This document shows, piece by piece, positions 11,501 through 21,229 of a stretch of DNA of 64,000 nt (positions are counted from its first letter, which is position 1; the number at the start of each line of letters is the position of its first letter). Location of the stretch: the NCBI GenBank assembly GCA_027563935.2, contig JANVAS020000203.1, positions 9,734,001-9,798,000 on the forward strand, given 5' to 3'. Below the pieces are notes generated by a model that was not told the DNA's origin, searched no databases, and was given only the letters and a program-made list of their open reading frames with translations. This DNA comes from Costus lasius (lineage: Eukaryota; Streptophyta; Magnoliopsida; Zingiberales; Costaceae). Position numbers and translations under genes: made by a program.

Positions 11501-12418
11501 CTGCCTTCTTCTCTTGAGTTCCTGCACATTTGAACAAATGTGAACTCCACATGCAGTGTCCAACACCCATGATATAGAAGAAGATGAAACCATGACTTCC
11601 GTCACGTATATACCTGAGCCAGAAGCGATGCTTCCCCTCTTATCTCCTTGGAGCGCTTTACAGTCCTTTTTCCAGTGACCCAGCTGGCCACAGTGGAAAC
11701 ACCTGTTGTCCTTCGACCGCTTCACCTTCTGTTTCAGGGCCTTGCTGTAATTCTTGACAGGGGCCTTGCCCTTCTTCCCCTTCTTCTTGTTCCTAAAAGG
11801 AACCATTAAGACAGAGGTTGAAGGCTTGCCCTTCAGAGTTTCCTCAGTAGTCAAGAGCATATTCAGCAGCTCTGCCGGCGTACAATCGATTTTGTTCATA
11901 TTAAAGTTAATGATGAACGCATCGAAAGAAGGCGGAAGAGACTGCAGAATAATATCTACAGCAAGCTCCTGGTTGACGGTATGCCCCAGTTTCTCCAGAG
12001 CCTCCTTGTGCCCAATCATCTTGAGCACGTGAGCTCCCACTGGGCTCCCCTCAGCCAGTTTGCTCTGAAAGAAGAGCTTTGTCAGATTATAGCGTTCTGT
12101 CCTCGCCTGTGCAGCATACAGCATCTTGAGGTTCGCTATAATTTCTATAGCCGACATATCCTCATGCTGACGCTGCAGCGGTGGCGTCATAGACGCTAGC
12201 ATCAGGCAAGCGACATCAATGCTATCATTGACGTGCTTTTCATAGGCATCCCGAACCGCCCTTGCGGCGTTCGGAGCGGGCTGCGGCGGTATCGCCGTCT
12301 CGAGGACATACAGTTTCCTCTCTGCCTTAAGAACGATCTTAAGGTGTCCGAACCAGTCAGAGAAGTTCGGCCCAGCAAACTTCTCCCTTTCCAGTAGGGA
12401 TCGCACATTGAAGCTCAT
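8588..12418 (-). CDS. Ty1/copia gag-pol polyprotein (A1, intact frame)
   Basis: Single 1276-residue polyprotein for particle assembly, maturation, reverse transcription and integration. Domains in order: gag (about 1-235) with zinc knuckle C240-x2-C-x4-H-x4-C253; aspartic protease around D287-T-A; integrase with H421/H426/C452/C455 zinc-binding residues and catalytic D482, D545, E581 (a D,D-35-E spacing); reverse transcriptase from about 775 with D883 and YVDD at 968-971; RNase H with D1141, E1184 and D1220. The start ATG is shared with A2 and A3. Two oddities: the protease motif is D-T-A rather than D-T/S-G, and the stop at 8588-8590 is a TAG where the other copies have CAG, removing the last 18 residues beyond the RNase H core. 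All other catalytic residues are present, so activity is plausible. Confidence 0.95.
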   Translation of the reverse strand: MSFNVRSLLEREKFAGPNFSDWFGHLKIVLKAERKLYVLETAIPPQPAPNAARAVRDAYEKHVNDSIDVACLMLASMTPPLQRQHEDMSAIEIIANLKMLYAAQARTERYNLTKLFFQSKLAEGSPVGAHVLKMIGHKEALEKLGHTVNQELAVDIILQSLPPSFDAFIINFNMNKIDCTPAELLNMLLTTEETLKGKPSTSVLMVPFRNKKKGKKGKAPVKNYSKALKQKVKRSKDNRCFHCGQLGHWKKDCKALQGDKRGSIASGSGIYVTEVMVSSSSISWVLDTACGVHICSNVQELKRRRQVGQHEVDLRVGNGARVAAVAVGDYFITLPSGIVLELNNCYFVPSITKNIISIPALVRKGFAFECKISKCILTYDNIVYATGSINNGLFMLDMEYSIQNIDNKKAKYADDSTLLWHSRLGHINEKRIKRLHEHGLLGSFSYEEIDTCKACLMGKMTKSPFPHKGQRTSGLLDLIHSDVCGPFSKHARGGYQYFITFTDDFSRYGYVYLMRHKSESFDKFKEFKNEVQNQLGRNIKALRSDRGGEYLSHAFTDYLKECGIISQLTPPGTPQWNGVSERRNRTLLDMVRSMMSQATLPYSFWGFALETAAKVLNRVPSKAVSKTPYELWYGKQPSLTFIRIWGCEAYVKKLASGKLESRSDKCIFVGYPKETKGYYFYDPKENKIFVARTAIFLEKEFLLQEASGREIKLDEIPEEGRSSQAELDVPEPVDQVTEQPEAQISREPRRSGRIRRQPERYDGVYIIDNDEPLTYADAVSGPESARWLDAMRAEMDSMSDNQVWDLVDPPPGVIPIGCKWIFKKKIDMDGNVVTYKGRLVAKGFKQIYGIDYDETFSPVAMFKSIRILFAIAAYYDYEIWQMDVKTAFLNGNLDEDVYMTQPEGFNNPADRHKICKLKKSIYGLKQASRSWNNRFDESISEFGFIKNEDDPCVYKRFSGSVITFLILYVDDILIIGNDIPELHAVKAWLGKCFQMKDLGEAAYVLGVKIYRDRSKRLLGLCQSTYIDKVLERFHLENSKRGYLPVRHGLNLSKSQCPQTQTEKDEMDNTPYASAIGSIMYAMLCTRPDVAYGLSVTSRFQSNPGLAHWIAVKNILKYLRRTKDMFLIYGGQEELSIEGYTDASFQSDQDDFRSQSGYVFSLNGGAVVWKSFKQSTVADSTTEAEYVAASEASKEAVWIRKFVRELGVVPSSADPLVIFCDNTGAIAQAKEPRSHQKSKHIQRRFHLIREIIDRGEIKICKVHTDDNLADPLTKPLA

Positions 12419-12720
12419 GGTGTTCGTTGCTGCAGGAATCTACAACAAGCAAGAACAGCAAGGTTAGTATCAATGTTTCAGAATCAATCCAGGACTTTAA
12501 GAAAGATTCTTTTCTCACTATTTTGTCTGACTGAAAAATCCAGTAAACAGTCCGAAAGAGTAACACTCTTTTAGTGAGATGGGATCCAGATTTCATACTT
12601 GGTCTCCGCATCCCGCTCAGGCGAGATAAGATGCACAGAGATGACAAGCACTAGTTTCTGGTAGGCTCTCCCAGCCAATCGCCAACCCGTGCGATTCCCC
12701 TTCATCTTGGCAATCCAGCA

Positions 12721-12752
12721 GACTGTGCCAACTGAGTTGGTACAACACAGTC
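12721..12752 (-). promoter_or_regulatory. A1 leader two-tier stem-loop
   Basis: Outer stem GACTGTG (12721-12727) pairs perfectly with CACAGTC (12746-12752); the inner stem is CCAAC/GTTGG around a TGA loop. Equivalent structures with different paired bases occur in B (16607-16643) and D (62599-62635), which is evidence for a functional RNA structure. The role (dimerisation, packaging or translation) is not known. Confidence 0.75.
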
Positions 12753-14229
12753 TCTGATCCCAGAGATGGCTGCCTCCATGTGCTACCATATGCGCCACAT
12801 ATGTAGTCTACATGGTCAAGCTGACCTGACCTACTCCCTGGACCACCACGTGCTATGCTGAGCAACGAGAGGGGATAAATCCCAACTCTGTAACACGCAG
12901 GTGAAATCCAGCACCGTCTGAAGATAGATGGACGTGCCCACTGAGTGGGTTCAACACGGCTCCAACGATAGTCAGAAAGGTGAGGTTTCGCGTCAGAAGG
13001 CTTACGAGCTTGATATGTTAGCGTTGGATTTTAACGGTCTTTTATCTTCTTACTATCAGGCATGTCCTATGGCTATAGCAGAAGATAAACATAAATATGC
13101 AATTCTAATTATTAGCAATAAGTAGAAAGCATGATCTTATGTGGTAAAAGCCCATGAACCCTAGTAAGACCTTAATATTACTTAAGTCTTCACTTGAGCT
13201 TCATTGCATCTCATCTGGTCCAACCCAGTGCCCTAGCGCCAAGAGCACCACAGGTGCACCACCAGGTGAATGCCCCTCTTGGATGTGTGCCTTTGTTCTT
13301 GTCTAATCAAAGTACATTTGATCTATCTAGACAAGATTGACTCGCAGGTCAACAACATATTATAAATTAAGTACAATGTGATTCGCAGATCACAAATTAA
13401 TTTACAATTTTTTTTAAGTCCAGGCACGCAGGCCCCAGCACAGCACACAATTGGGCAACCCACATAAGACTAAATAGACAAGCATATGGTTCAATCAACA
13501 TGTGATCCAATCACCTTGAAATTAAAAGTTTTGAAAACCCCATGGCATCAATTTTAATTTCCTTATGAGCCCTACAACCTTACAATGGTGCATTGATGGG
13601 GATCCACTCATCCATCTAGTTAGATCCTTTGCCCTTGCATGCACCGAGTCCTAACTGACCCGAGTTGACCTAATGGTCAACCATGCATGCTCCAAGGGCT
13701 GAACTACCCCCATGAGTTTTGGCAAGCGGGTGTGACCCCGGGCCTAACTCAAGTGTGTTCAGTAGTGTCTCAACCAGACCTCGCTACACGCCCTAGATGC
13801 AGTCAACCTATAGCCACCTTGTGCTTGCGCATAGGTGCTATCAGGTTAACCCATCTGAGCTGTCAGATGGTCTGATCAGACTAATGGATCTAACCTAGAG
13901 GTGACTTCAGCCCCATCAACCCATCTAAGGGTTTATAGTAGATGCATATAGATCTAAATGTTTGCGCGCAAGTAGGTATAAGATTTGATGAAATATCATT
14001 CAACCATTCAACATACTTATCATGCGCCAACACAACAACATGCGCAACTCATGAAGAAACATACATCTTGCGCAACTCATGAAGAAACATACATCTAAGT
14101 TCTAAACTAGCATGTAGGTTTCGGCATGTGAGCAATCACCTTTAGATCTATTCACCAACATATTCATGGATCAAACATGATGATCTACTCATTAGAACCG
14201 CAAGCAATCATATGAAAAAGTATAGATTG

Positions 14230-14241
14230 GCTCTGATACCA
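14230..14241 (-). other. A1 primer binding site (tRNA-iMet)
   Basis: Reads TGGTATCAGAGC on the minus strand, two bases inside the 5' LTR. Complementary to the 3' end of plant initiator tRNA-Met, the usual copia primer. Confidence 0.92.
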
Positions 14242-14243
14242 AT

Positions 14244-15976
14244 TGATGGAACCCTTTCAGGAGGGGAGCGCAAAACCTATTGTGAGAAGAACCCCTTTCA
14301 TGAGGGGGGCGCAAGTCATATGTTTCTTTCTCATAGCAGCGGAATTAGGGTTTCCACATAAGATCGCATTCTATACTTTCATATAATCAACTTGAATAAC
14401 AAGTGAGAGATTCATTACCATGGCCATGGGAAGGTGCGGCTTGGAAGAAGAAAGATCGAAGGGATCTTCTCCAAAGAAATCACACACAAGGGATGAAAGC
14501 TTCCTCCTTGCGCAACTCTTGTGCTAGCAAGATTGCCAAGCTTTTCCAACCGTGTGTAGGAGATTAGATGAAAAGGGCTTCCTTCTTTTCGAGAGCTCTT
14601 CTTTCTTGGCGCAAGAACGATGCCTTCCACACGAGCAAGCCGTTCCAAAACCACGTCCAAGAAGCAAAACCGAAAAACATTAGAGAGACATCAAGCCATG
14701 AACGCATATGCGTTATGCTTTTGGAACTTTCCAAAATTGGCAACGATTAAGAGTTGGCGTTCACGTTCCCATGAACCAAACGCAACCTCTTCTCCCTCTT
14801 GAACCAAGCGCTCAACCCATGAGCCGGTTCAATATCCTTGGTTCAATAGCGAAACCAAATCAGCCCATAAATTAAGTCTAGATCAAATTAGACCCCAAGG
14901 TCCTAGATCTGACCATTCATCATCTGACGCTTCTGATCGCATCGATCTAGCATCATCTCTCTCGATCGAAGCTTACCGATCTAAAGCTCTAATCAATCAA
15001 ACATGATCAGACCAGATCTCACTTACAATCAGAGATTAAATCTCTTTAAACTGAACCAAAACAATTCAGTCCACACGATCTGACTTAAGGAAGCCATATC
15101 ACCAAATTGTGCGACCCTGAGGGTTTCCTTTAAATGTCGGTAACGATAACTTACGTTATCACGATCAGTGAGGGGTATCTAGCAACACATCACTGTCTCC
15201 CGATATAAAGGAAAGAGTCTTCCAAGACTACTCCCAAACCATAGCACAAGTGTGACTCAATTCACAAGGCATACATGTGTCCTTTGCCACTGGATGTTCT
15301 TATTGGACAAGCGGGTCAAGCTTGTAACTCCAATACGATGAGCATGATTAGATCAGATGCACATAGTCATCTGGGTATGGCCATACACTATCTCAATCAT
15401 CTCATATAGGGGGGCCCTTAGAACACTACACTCCTTAAACAAGGAGACGGCAATCCTATGTCTATCACTAGTGCCCTAACCTGATTCAAGCTCACCATCC
15501 AAGATAGTCTATAATCATTATGTTTCAAATGATATTGAACTACCTCAAGACAATGACAATCATCATTCAGAAACACAAGTGATCTCAAGTCAGAGGACAT
15601 GTGCCACTTGCTGCTTACAAGGATCATTCACATTGTGACAAGCAATGGAATATCCCAGTAGGGTCTGTCCAGTACATCCAATGTACCCATGAGTCTACGT
15701 CTTATTCCATGCTCGAAGCATCCTATAAGATTAGCACTCATATTAGTCTCAATCATATCAAGGCTGTCTCATGTTCACCAAGATATCTCGACTAAGGACA
15801 TATAGCCTGTCAGCCTAGCTGAACAGCTTTGAGACAGTATTCAGAAGTACACTTATTACAGCAGACAAGGTAACAACCTGAATAATAACCATGCCTTTAT
15901 AAACTTAAGAGTTTATTACATGATACTAATACAATCCCAAGGCCTCAAACATTAGCCTTAAGGGCATACCCCAACA
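14244..15976 (-). repeat. 5' LTR of A1
   Basis: 1733 bp at a constant offset of 7463 from the 3' LTR; no mismatch found in the stretches compared. In element sense a TATAAAG (15895-15901) lies about 75 bases from the LTR start, implying a very short U3 if it is the promoter TATA box. Hairpin GATAAC/GTTATC is at 15145-15160. Confidence 0.95.
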
Positions 15977-16331
15977 CAAACCTTTATGTTCTAGCCTGCG
16001 ACTCGAACAGTTGCTTTAGATCGGTGATGATCTGAAATGCATTCTGATCCTCATACTGCATCTGCAACTAGGACGACATTGTAGCTAACATAAGGCAGCC
16101 AACATCCAAGGCGTCATCCTGATGCTTGCGAAAAGCTTCTCGTTCAGCCGTGCGGGCTGAGGATGACGGTTGAGGAGGAAGCGCTTGCTCTAAGACAGAA
16201 AGCTTCTTCTCCCGCTTGAGGATTATCCTCAAGTGCTAGTACTAGTCCATGAAGTTAACTCCAGTTAAATTATCCATCTCAAGGACGGAACAGAATGACA
16301 GTCCGCTGTTGTTATTGCTTGTAGAAGCCAT
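15977..16331 (-). pseudogene. Element B gag N-terminal part
   Basis: Start ATG at 16331, directly preceded by TTGTAG. The frame opens MASTSNNNSG and aligns with A-family gag (LRIILKREKKLSVLE, then CLMLATM). At least four in-frame stops interrupt it (three TAG, one TAA), two of them within a segment matching DWYxHL. It ends at the A1 insertion and continues at 6780. Role as for other gag; non-functional. Confidence 0.85.
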
Positions 16332-16606
16332 CTACAATACAAACAAGAGCATATCAGTATCACATTTCAATCATTTATTCTGGCCTTTTATAAATGACTG
16401 TTTCTCACTATTTTATTCGAATCGATAATCCTCAAAAATCGATCGAGAAGTCACCCGACTTCCTTAGTGAGATGGGATCCTCATTTCATACATGGCCTTG
16501 CGTCCCACGAGGGTGGGATGTACTGCACAAGGTGACACATGCTTCCTGAGGTAGGCTCGCCGGCCAATTGCTACTTAGCAATTCCCCTTCTCAAGACCGT
16601 TCAGGC

Positions 16607-16643
16607 ACTTTGTGTCCAGTGAGGGCTGGATACAGCACAAAGT
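16607..16643 (-). promoter_or_regulatory. Element B leader two-tier stem-loop
   Basis: Outer stem ACTTTGTG (16607-16614) with CACAAAGT (16636-16643), eight pairs; inner stem TCCAG/CTGGA (16615-16630). Structural equivalent of the A1 hairpin with different paired bases. Confidence 0.75.
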
Positions 16644-18679
16644 CCTAACCTCTTGAGGCTGCCTCTAGAAATTTCATCATGTGAACCACCACATATGAAA
16701 AATCCTAGTCAAGTCTGACCTGACCATTATACCTAGGGCCAACAATTTCCTTGCGAAAGGCACGTCTACAGTTTTAACCGGACTGGGGAAATTATTGTCA
16801 CCACACGCCTCCTGAAGATAGATGGGTGTGTCCCACGAGGGTCGGAAACAGTGCACAGCACCATCGATCGATAGTTTGACGAGGGTTACACGTCAGAAGG
16901 CTAAGTAACAGGACTTGATATAATTTATCGAGGATTTTTGTGGTCTCGGCACCATGGCTTTTTATCTTATTCTACCAATACGGGCATGCAATCCTATGGT
17001 GGAATAAAACAAAGCAGTAAAGGCATGCTGGAATATAAATAGTAAATATGATATGATCAAAACCCAAAACATTGGAAACAAGCCCCTAAACCTAGTCCTA
17101 GCCACCTAGCACTACAAAGGGCTATGAGCCATGGGCCCATGCCAACAAGTCCTTAGCTCATCCCTGAGTGCCCTAAGGGCTCTGCTCCAAGGCCCCATGG
17201 TGCGCCACCTAGGTCTTCCGCTCCATGGGTCAGCTCGCGAACCCTAAAGGCACCATCCAGCAAAACCCTAGATCCCCTTTAGGTTCGGCCAGCCCGAGTC
17301 TTCTCCGTGAGCCAGCTCGCAAACCCTAGGCTCCTCCTAGGATTCGGCCAACTCATATCTCTTCCTGGAAGATAGCTCGCAAACCCTAGGCTCCTCCTAA
17401 GGTTTGGCCAAACATCCATGTGCCATCTCTATGCTAGGTATCTCACCTCAATGCTTGATACAAATCATCCCTTGCAAGGTGCGCCCCCTTTGCTGGGATG
17501 TGCCATCAAGCATCCTTGGTGCTTAATCTTCCTTCATCAGCCCATGAACTTAAGAAGCATCCAAAAGACTTTTAAGTTATTGGCTAATGATAGAAGATTA
17601 GCCCCTCTGCAAGCTTGGAGCGCCAATCGTCTTCCTCAACCCATGAACCCAATATGCGCCACCTAGGAAAACTAGGATGCGCCATGGTTCAGTCAAGGAA
17701 TAAGATCAGCCCCCTTAGGTTGCTTTTCCTTTATCATCAGCCCTTGAACCCATGCATGCGCCACTAGGAGACCTAGAAGCCATGAGGGTTCGGTTGAGGA
17801 TGAAGGTCAGCCCCCTTACTTGACTAGGTTGATCCATCACCTTATCCATCCATCATCCCTTAAGTGAACCAACTGGGTAACCCTAGAAGCCACTCAAGGT
17901 AGGTCAAATAAGGGGATGCGCCACCTTAGGAGGTGATGTGCGCCAACCCTAACCCTAGCTGCCACCCCCTTAGATGCGCCCCTAGGTTTAACCCTATAAG
18001 CCGCCCTAGGGTTCAGCTAGGTGAGAGTTGCGCCACCTTGAGAGATGCGCAAGGCAGAGAGAGAGAGAGGAAAATGCCACAAAATGTCATCAAGGCCTTC
18101 GATTTGATTTACAATGTAGAATTGAAAATACAAAATTGAAAGCGGCACGTAGGCCTCACATTGATACATCATAGGCATGGCAATAGGGCTTGACTTTGAT
18201 CATATCAAATGCATAAGGAAAAACACTTAAGACATGCTCTTCTATATGAAAAACTATAGAACTAGATTTTAGTTTTTCATTAGAAAATATGTTCGTTAAA
18301 TCTCCGTGATCTTATTGAAAATTCAGATCTTTCGTTTTCTCTCAGGAGTCTACAAGTGGCCATATATACCCCGATTATTGATGCCACTTGCAATCCTTAA
18401 CTTGTATGGATTAGGGCAATCACCCAGTCCATGCCCCGAAATATAGATACAAGTATCACATTGTGGGTCTATCCCATGAATATGAGGAGAAATAAATTAT
18501 CACACATAGGGTCTATCCCCATGTGTAGAAACCGAAAATCATGAATTTCATAAGTGCGAGAAATAACAAACCTACTATTTTTCTACACAAAAACCATGGC
18601 ATAAAGATTTTTAAAAAAACTCTATGACATGCGCATGCTAGAAAAAAAAAACCCATACACCGATGTATCTCGTAAGTTG

Positions 18680-18691
18680 CCTCTGATACCA
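18680..18691 (-). other. Element B primer binding site
   Basis: Minus strand TGGTATCAGAGG, an iMet-type copia PBS, one base from the 5' LTR. Confidence 0.85.
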
Positions 18692-19857
18692 CTGTTGGGA
18701 ATCCCTGGGCTAAAAGGAAACGAAAATAGCGGAAGCGAGCCCGAAACGAGATTCCTAATTCAACAATAAGGACTATCTTACGAAGAATACAAAGGATGTG
18801 AAGAGGGCAGTACCTTATCAAGCAACTTTTAGGAGCGGTCGATGATGAAGACGCACAAGGGTCCGTCCTCTACAATCGCGCACAAACGGATTCCTCGAGT
18901 CCTCTCCAATCTCCGCGCTGCGTGCTAGCCCTGGAAGATGAGATCTACGCCTCTAGCCTTCTCAACTTGCGCCAACACCAAGGAGAAGAAGGGGTGTTGG
19001 CGACAAGGAGTGGGTAGCACTGCCACTTGTCCCAACCTTTGATGCCGAAAAACTTTTATTTGTTGTAACCTCCTAGACCCTCATGCCAAGGAGCAGAGGG
19101 GAGGCGACCACTAGAGACAAGAGAAGAGTCTGGTACAAAACATCTCCCAAGTGGGTCTTTCTATTTATAATAGCAGAGCCAGATGCACACTGGAGATCTT
19201 TCCCATGTGGGATAATGAGCATATCTATTCACAATTAAGTGTCATGGGTTCGAATCCCCGCAGACGCAATTAATTGTAAATTGTGCCCAAGCTTATTAAT
19301 TAGCCAAGAGAAAAATTCTCTTGCCAATTAATAATTTTATTTTATTCATGTGACTAAAGTGCCAAGCCCAAACTTGCACCTAGACCCTTATTTGACTCAT
19401 TTTGACAACACATGTAAACAGAGGTCAAACGTGGTTCGCTAGAGTCAACTAGTGGTCAACAATGAACTAAAATAAAATATCATCTTCTCTATAAAAGTCT
19501 CAAAGCATGAGTTCCCCAAAAAGATCCGAATCACACAATGATTCAATCAGAGGCTAAACGATCAGTATGAGAAATTGAGTGTCAAGGTGTGCGACCCTGT
19601 GATGACACCAAAATATATAGTATATTTTGTATCATTTTATGTATCTTTTCATGCTAAAATTGAGGATCTTTTACTTGTTTTCATGCTAAATTCATCAAAT
19701 ATTGCAAATTCTACTTCTATTTTGGTTTTTCATGATTTTCAAGTAAAAAGGCATTATTTCAAGGAGTTTTCAAGCAAAATCAAACACATAGAAGAGTTAC
19801 CATCATTAAGAGGAGATCACCCAAGAAATTTTGCGCAAAACGGAGCAACTCAGCAAA

Positions 19858-20225
19858 TTACGGCAGTGTCGTAACCTATTTTACGGTACCGTATTTTCAT
19901 ACGCTACCATAAAATCTGAGCCACTGCCGTATTTTGAGGAGTTTCCAAACATAAGGTTTTTCAAATCTTATAGTAGTACCGTAAACCAGATTACGGTACT
20001 GTATTTTGGAGCGCTTCAGAACAGAAACTTTGCTGATTTTACGGCACCACCGTAAAGGATTACACAGGCCGTATTTTCCAAACACTTCAAACCAGAGAAC
20101 TCAACTAATTTTACGAAATGGTCGAGAAGCATATTACGGGCTGTAATTTTGACCCAGAACACGTAGAATGAAAATACGGCACTGCCGTAAAATATAACAC
20201 AACTGTAATTTCCAGTAAAAAACGC
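19858..20225. repeat. Palindromic TTACGG/CCGTAA tandem array in family C
   Basis: About five degenerate units of roughly 75-80 bp, each with one or two inverted pairs such as TTACGGTACCGTA or TTACGGCACCACCGTAA separated by a spacer containing a CTTCAGAACAGAAA-like string. The same array is at 62985-63360. Confidence 0.8.
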
Positions 20226-20999
20226 GAGTTTTCCGCGGCCGAATCTTGCGCGGGTCATAACTTTTGATCCAGAGCTCCAAATTTAGATCTGAAAGTTGAT
20301 GTAGACTTGTATTTAAGAGGAGAAGACACGTGTACTGAAAAGGGGAATTTTTATTCATAATCGAGAGAGCAATTGACAGAGAGGCAGTTATGGTTTTGCC
20401 TCACGCCGAGAGGCGTAGAGGGTACCACAGGTCGTGATTTTCACTCAGAAGCTTCACCTAGAGGAGAGGAGGATGCACCAAAAGTTTCAGAGCAAAAGGA
20501 GTTCGATTGGAGGAGGAATCAACGAAAGAAAACCACCGGCACTGTTCATACGCGTGATTACGACTGTAATTTCTATTACAACAGTGTTGTAATGTCTATT
20601 CTCTCCTTCTTTTTGATTTCTGACGCTTTGAAACTATGGTTGATTGTATTTCTTTCTCCATGCAAGCTTAGACATATTTTTGGGACATGGGGTGTAATCC
20701 CTTTGATTTTTAGTGATTAGATACTTTTTATTTCGTCAAGATAATTTTGCCATGATAATTTTACCTATGTGATTATTGCTCTAAGTTTCTCCTTAGTTTA
20801 TTTCTTGTCATCATGTTTAGAGTTCTCGCAATAAGGACCGAAAGGTGACTTGCTTGAGAATTTGAACCCTAAAATTGATAAATAGGAACTCACCGTAAGA
20901 AATTAGGTTAAAATTCTTATTTCTTTATTTTAGTGATGTAATTGCCATGTTGATAATTATGAACCTAGGATTAAGTTAGTGTGTCAAACATGGAGATCT

Positions 21000-21229
21000 T
21001 GCACGAAAGTGAGGATCAGAATGATGGAGAACCATAGGTAGAACTTGTGTTGAGTCTCGGATGCACGAAAGTGATCCTTGAGATTCCGCTTGACACAATC
21101 AACTTAGAATTCGGATGCACGAAAGTGATATTTGAGTTCTTTGATTGATGATTTACTTATCATTAGCCTGGGATAAATTTTGCGCGAAAGTGAGGATTAG
21201 TCCTTGCATGATTGTCTGCACGAAAGTGA
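21000..21229. repeat. Five-fold GCACGAAAGTGA motif
   Basis: TGCACGAAAGTGA or a one-base variant at 21000, 21062, 21116, 21181 and 21217, spaced about 36-65 bp. The inverted copy in 1-703 has five sites as well (451, 487, 553, 607, 669). A candidate cluster of protein-binding sites. Confidence 0.8.

Larger units (their letters stand above)
12419..14243 (-). other. A1 5' leader with PBS and structured RNA motifs
   Basis: Non-coding leader of about 1.8 kb between PBS and gag start. Immediately upstream of the ATG is a pyrimidine-rich run ending TTGTTGTAG (TAG at 12440-12442), resembling a 3' splice site. The string AGTGAGATGGGATCC (12573-12587) is shared with elements B and D. Two self-complementary hairpins, CCAACTGAGTTGG (12728-12740) and CCCACTGAGTGGG (12937-12949), are each followed by CAACAC. 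No ORF in the leader has recognisable homology. The leader is unusually long, suggesting packaging, dimerisation or translational control. Confidence 0.8.
6781..15976 (-). mobile_element. Element A1: young, essentially intact Ty1/copia retrotransposon
   Basis: A complete 9196-bp element inserted in the gag of element B, with perfect 5-bp TSD CAAAC (6776-6780 and 15977-15981). Both LTRs are 1733 bp and matched at every stretch compared. It has a PBS, a PPT and one continuous 1276-codon gag-pol frame. Size, LTR length and gag type fit the Angela/BARE lineage (inference). Identical LTRs mean very recent insertion, since both LTRs are copied from one template during reverse transcription. It is the best candidate for an active or recently active element here. 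Confidence 0.96.
16332..18692 (-). other. Element B 5' leader
   Basis: Non-coding leader. 16466-16480 is the AGTGAGATGGGATCC block shared with A and D. Hairpins: CCCAC/GTGGG (16504-16517) and the two-tier structure at 16607-16643. Bases 17100-18050 hold degenerate repeats built on GCTCGCAAACCCTAGG (about 17233, 17313, 17373) and are rich in AAACCCTA telo-box strings. A short AG run is at 18056-18070. ORFs at 17418-17666 and 17933-18139 have no support. Confidence 0.75.

Noticed and set aside
17945..17958. Interstitial telomere
   Set aside because: Only two telomere-like units are contiguous; the rest are isolated telo-box words.
19858..20225. Palindromic repeat array considered as a CRISPR
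   Set aside because: Units are degenerate, spacers are similar to one another, there is no cas gene, and the context is a plant LTR.
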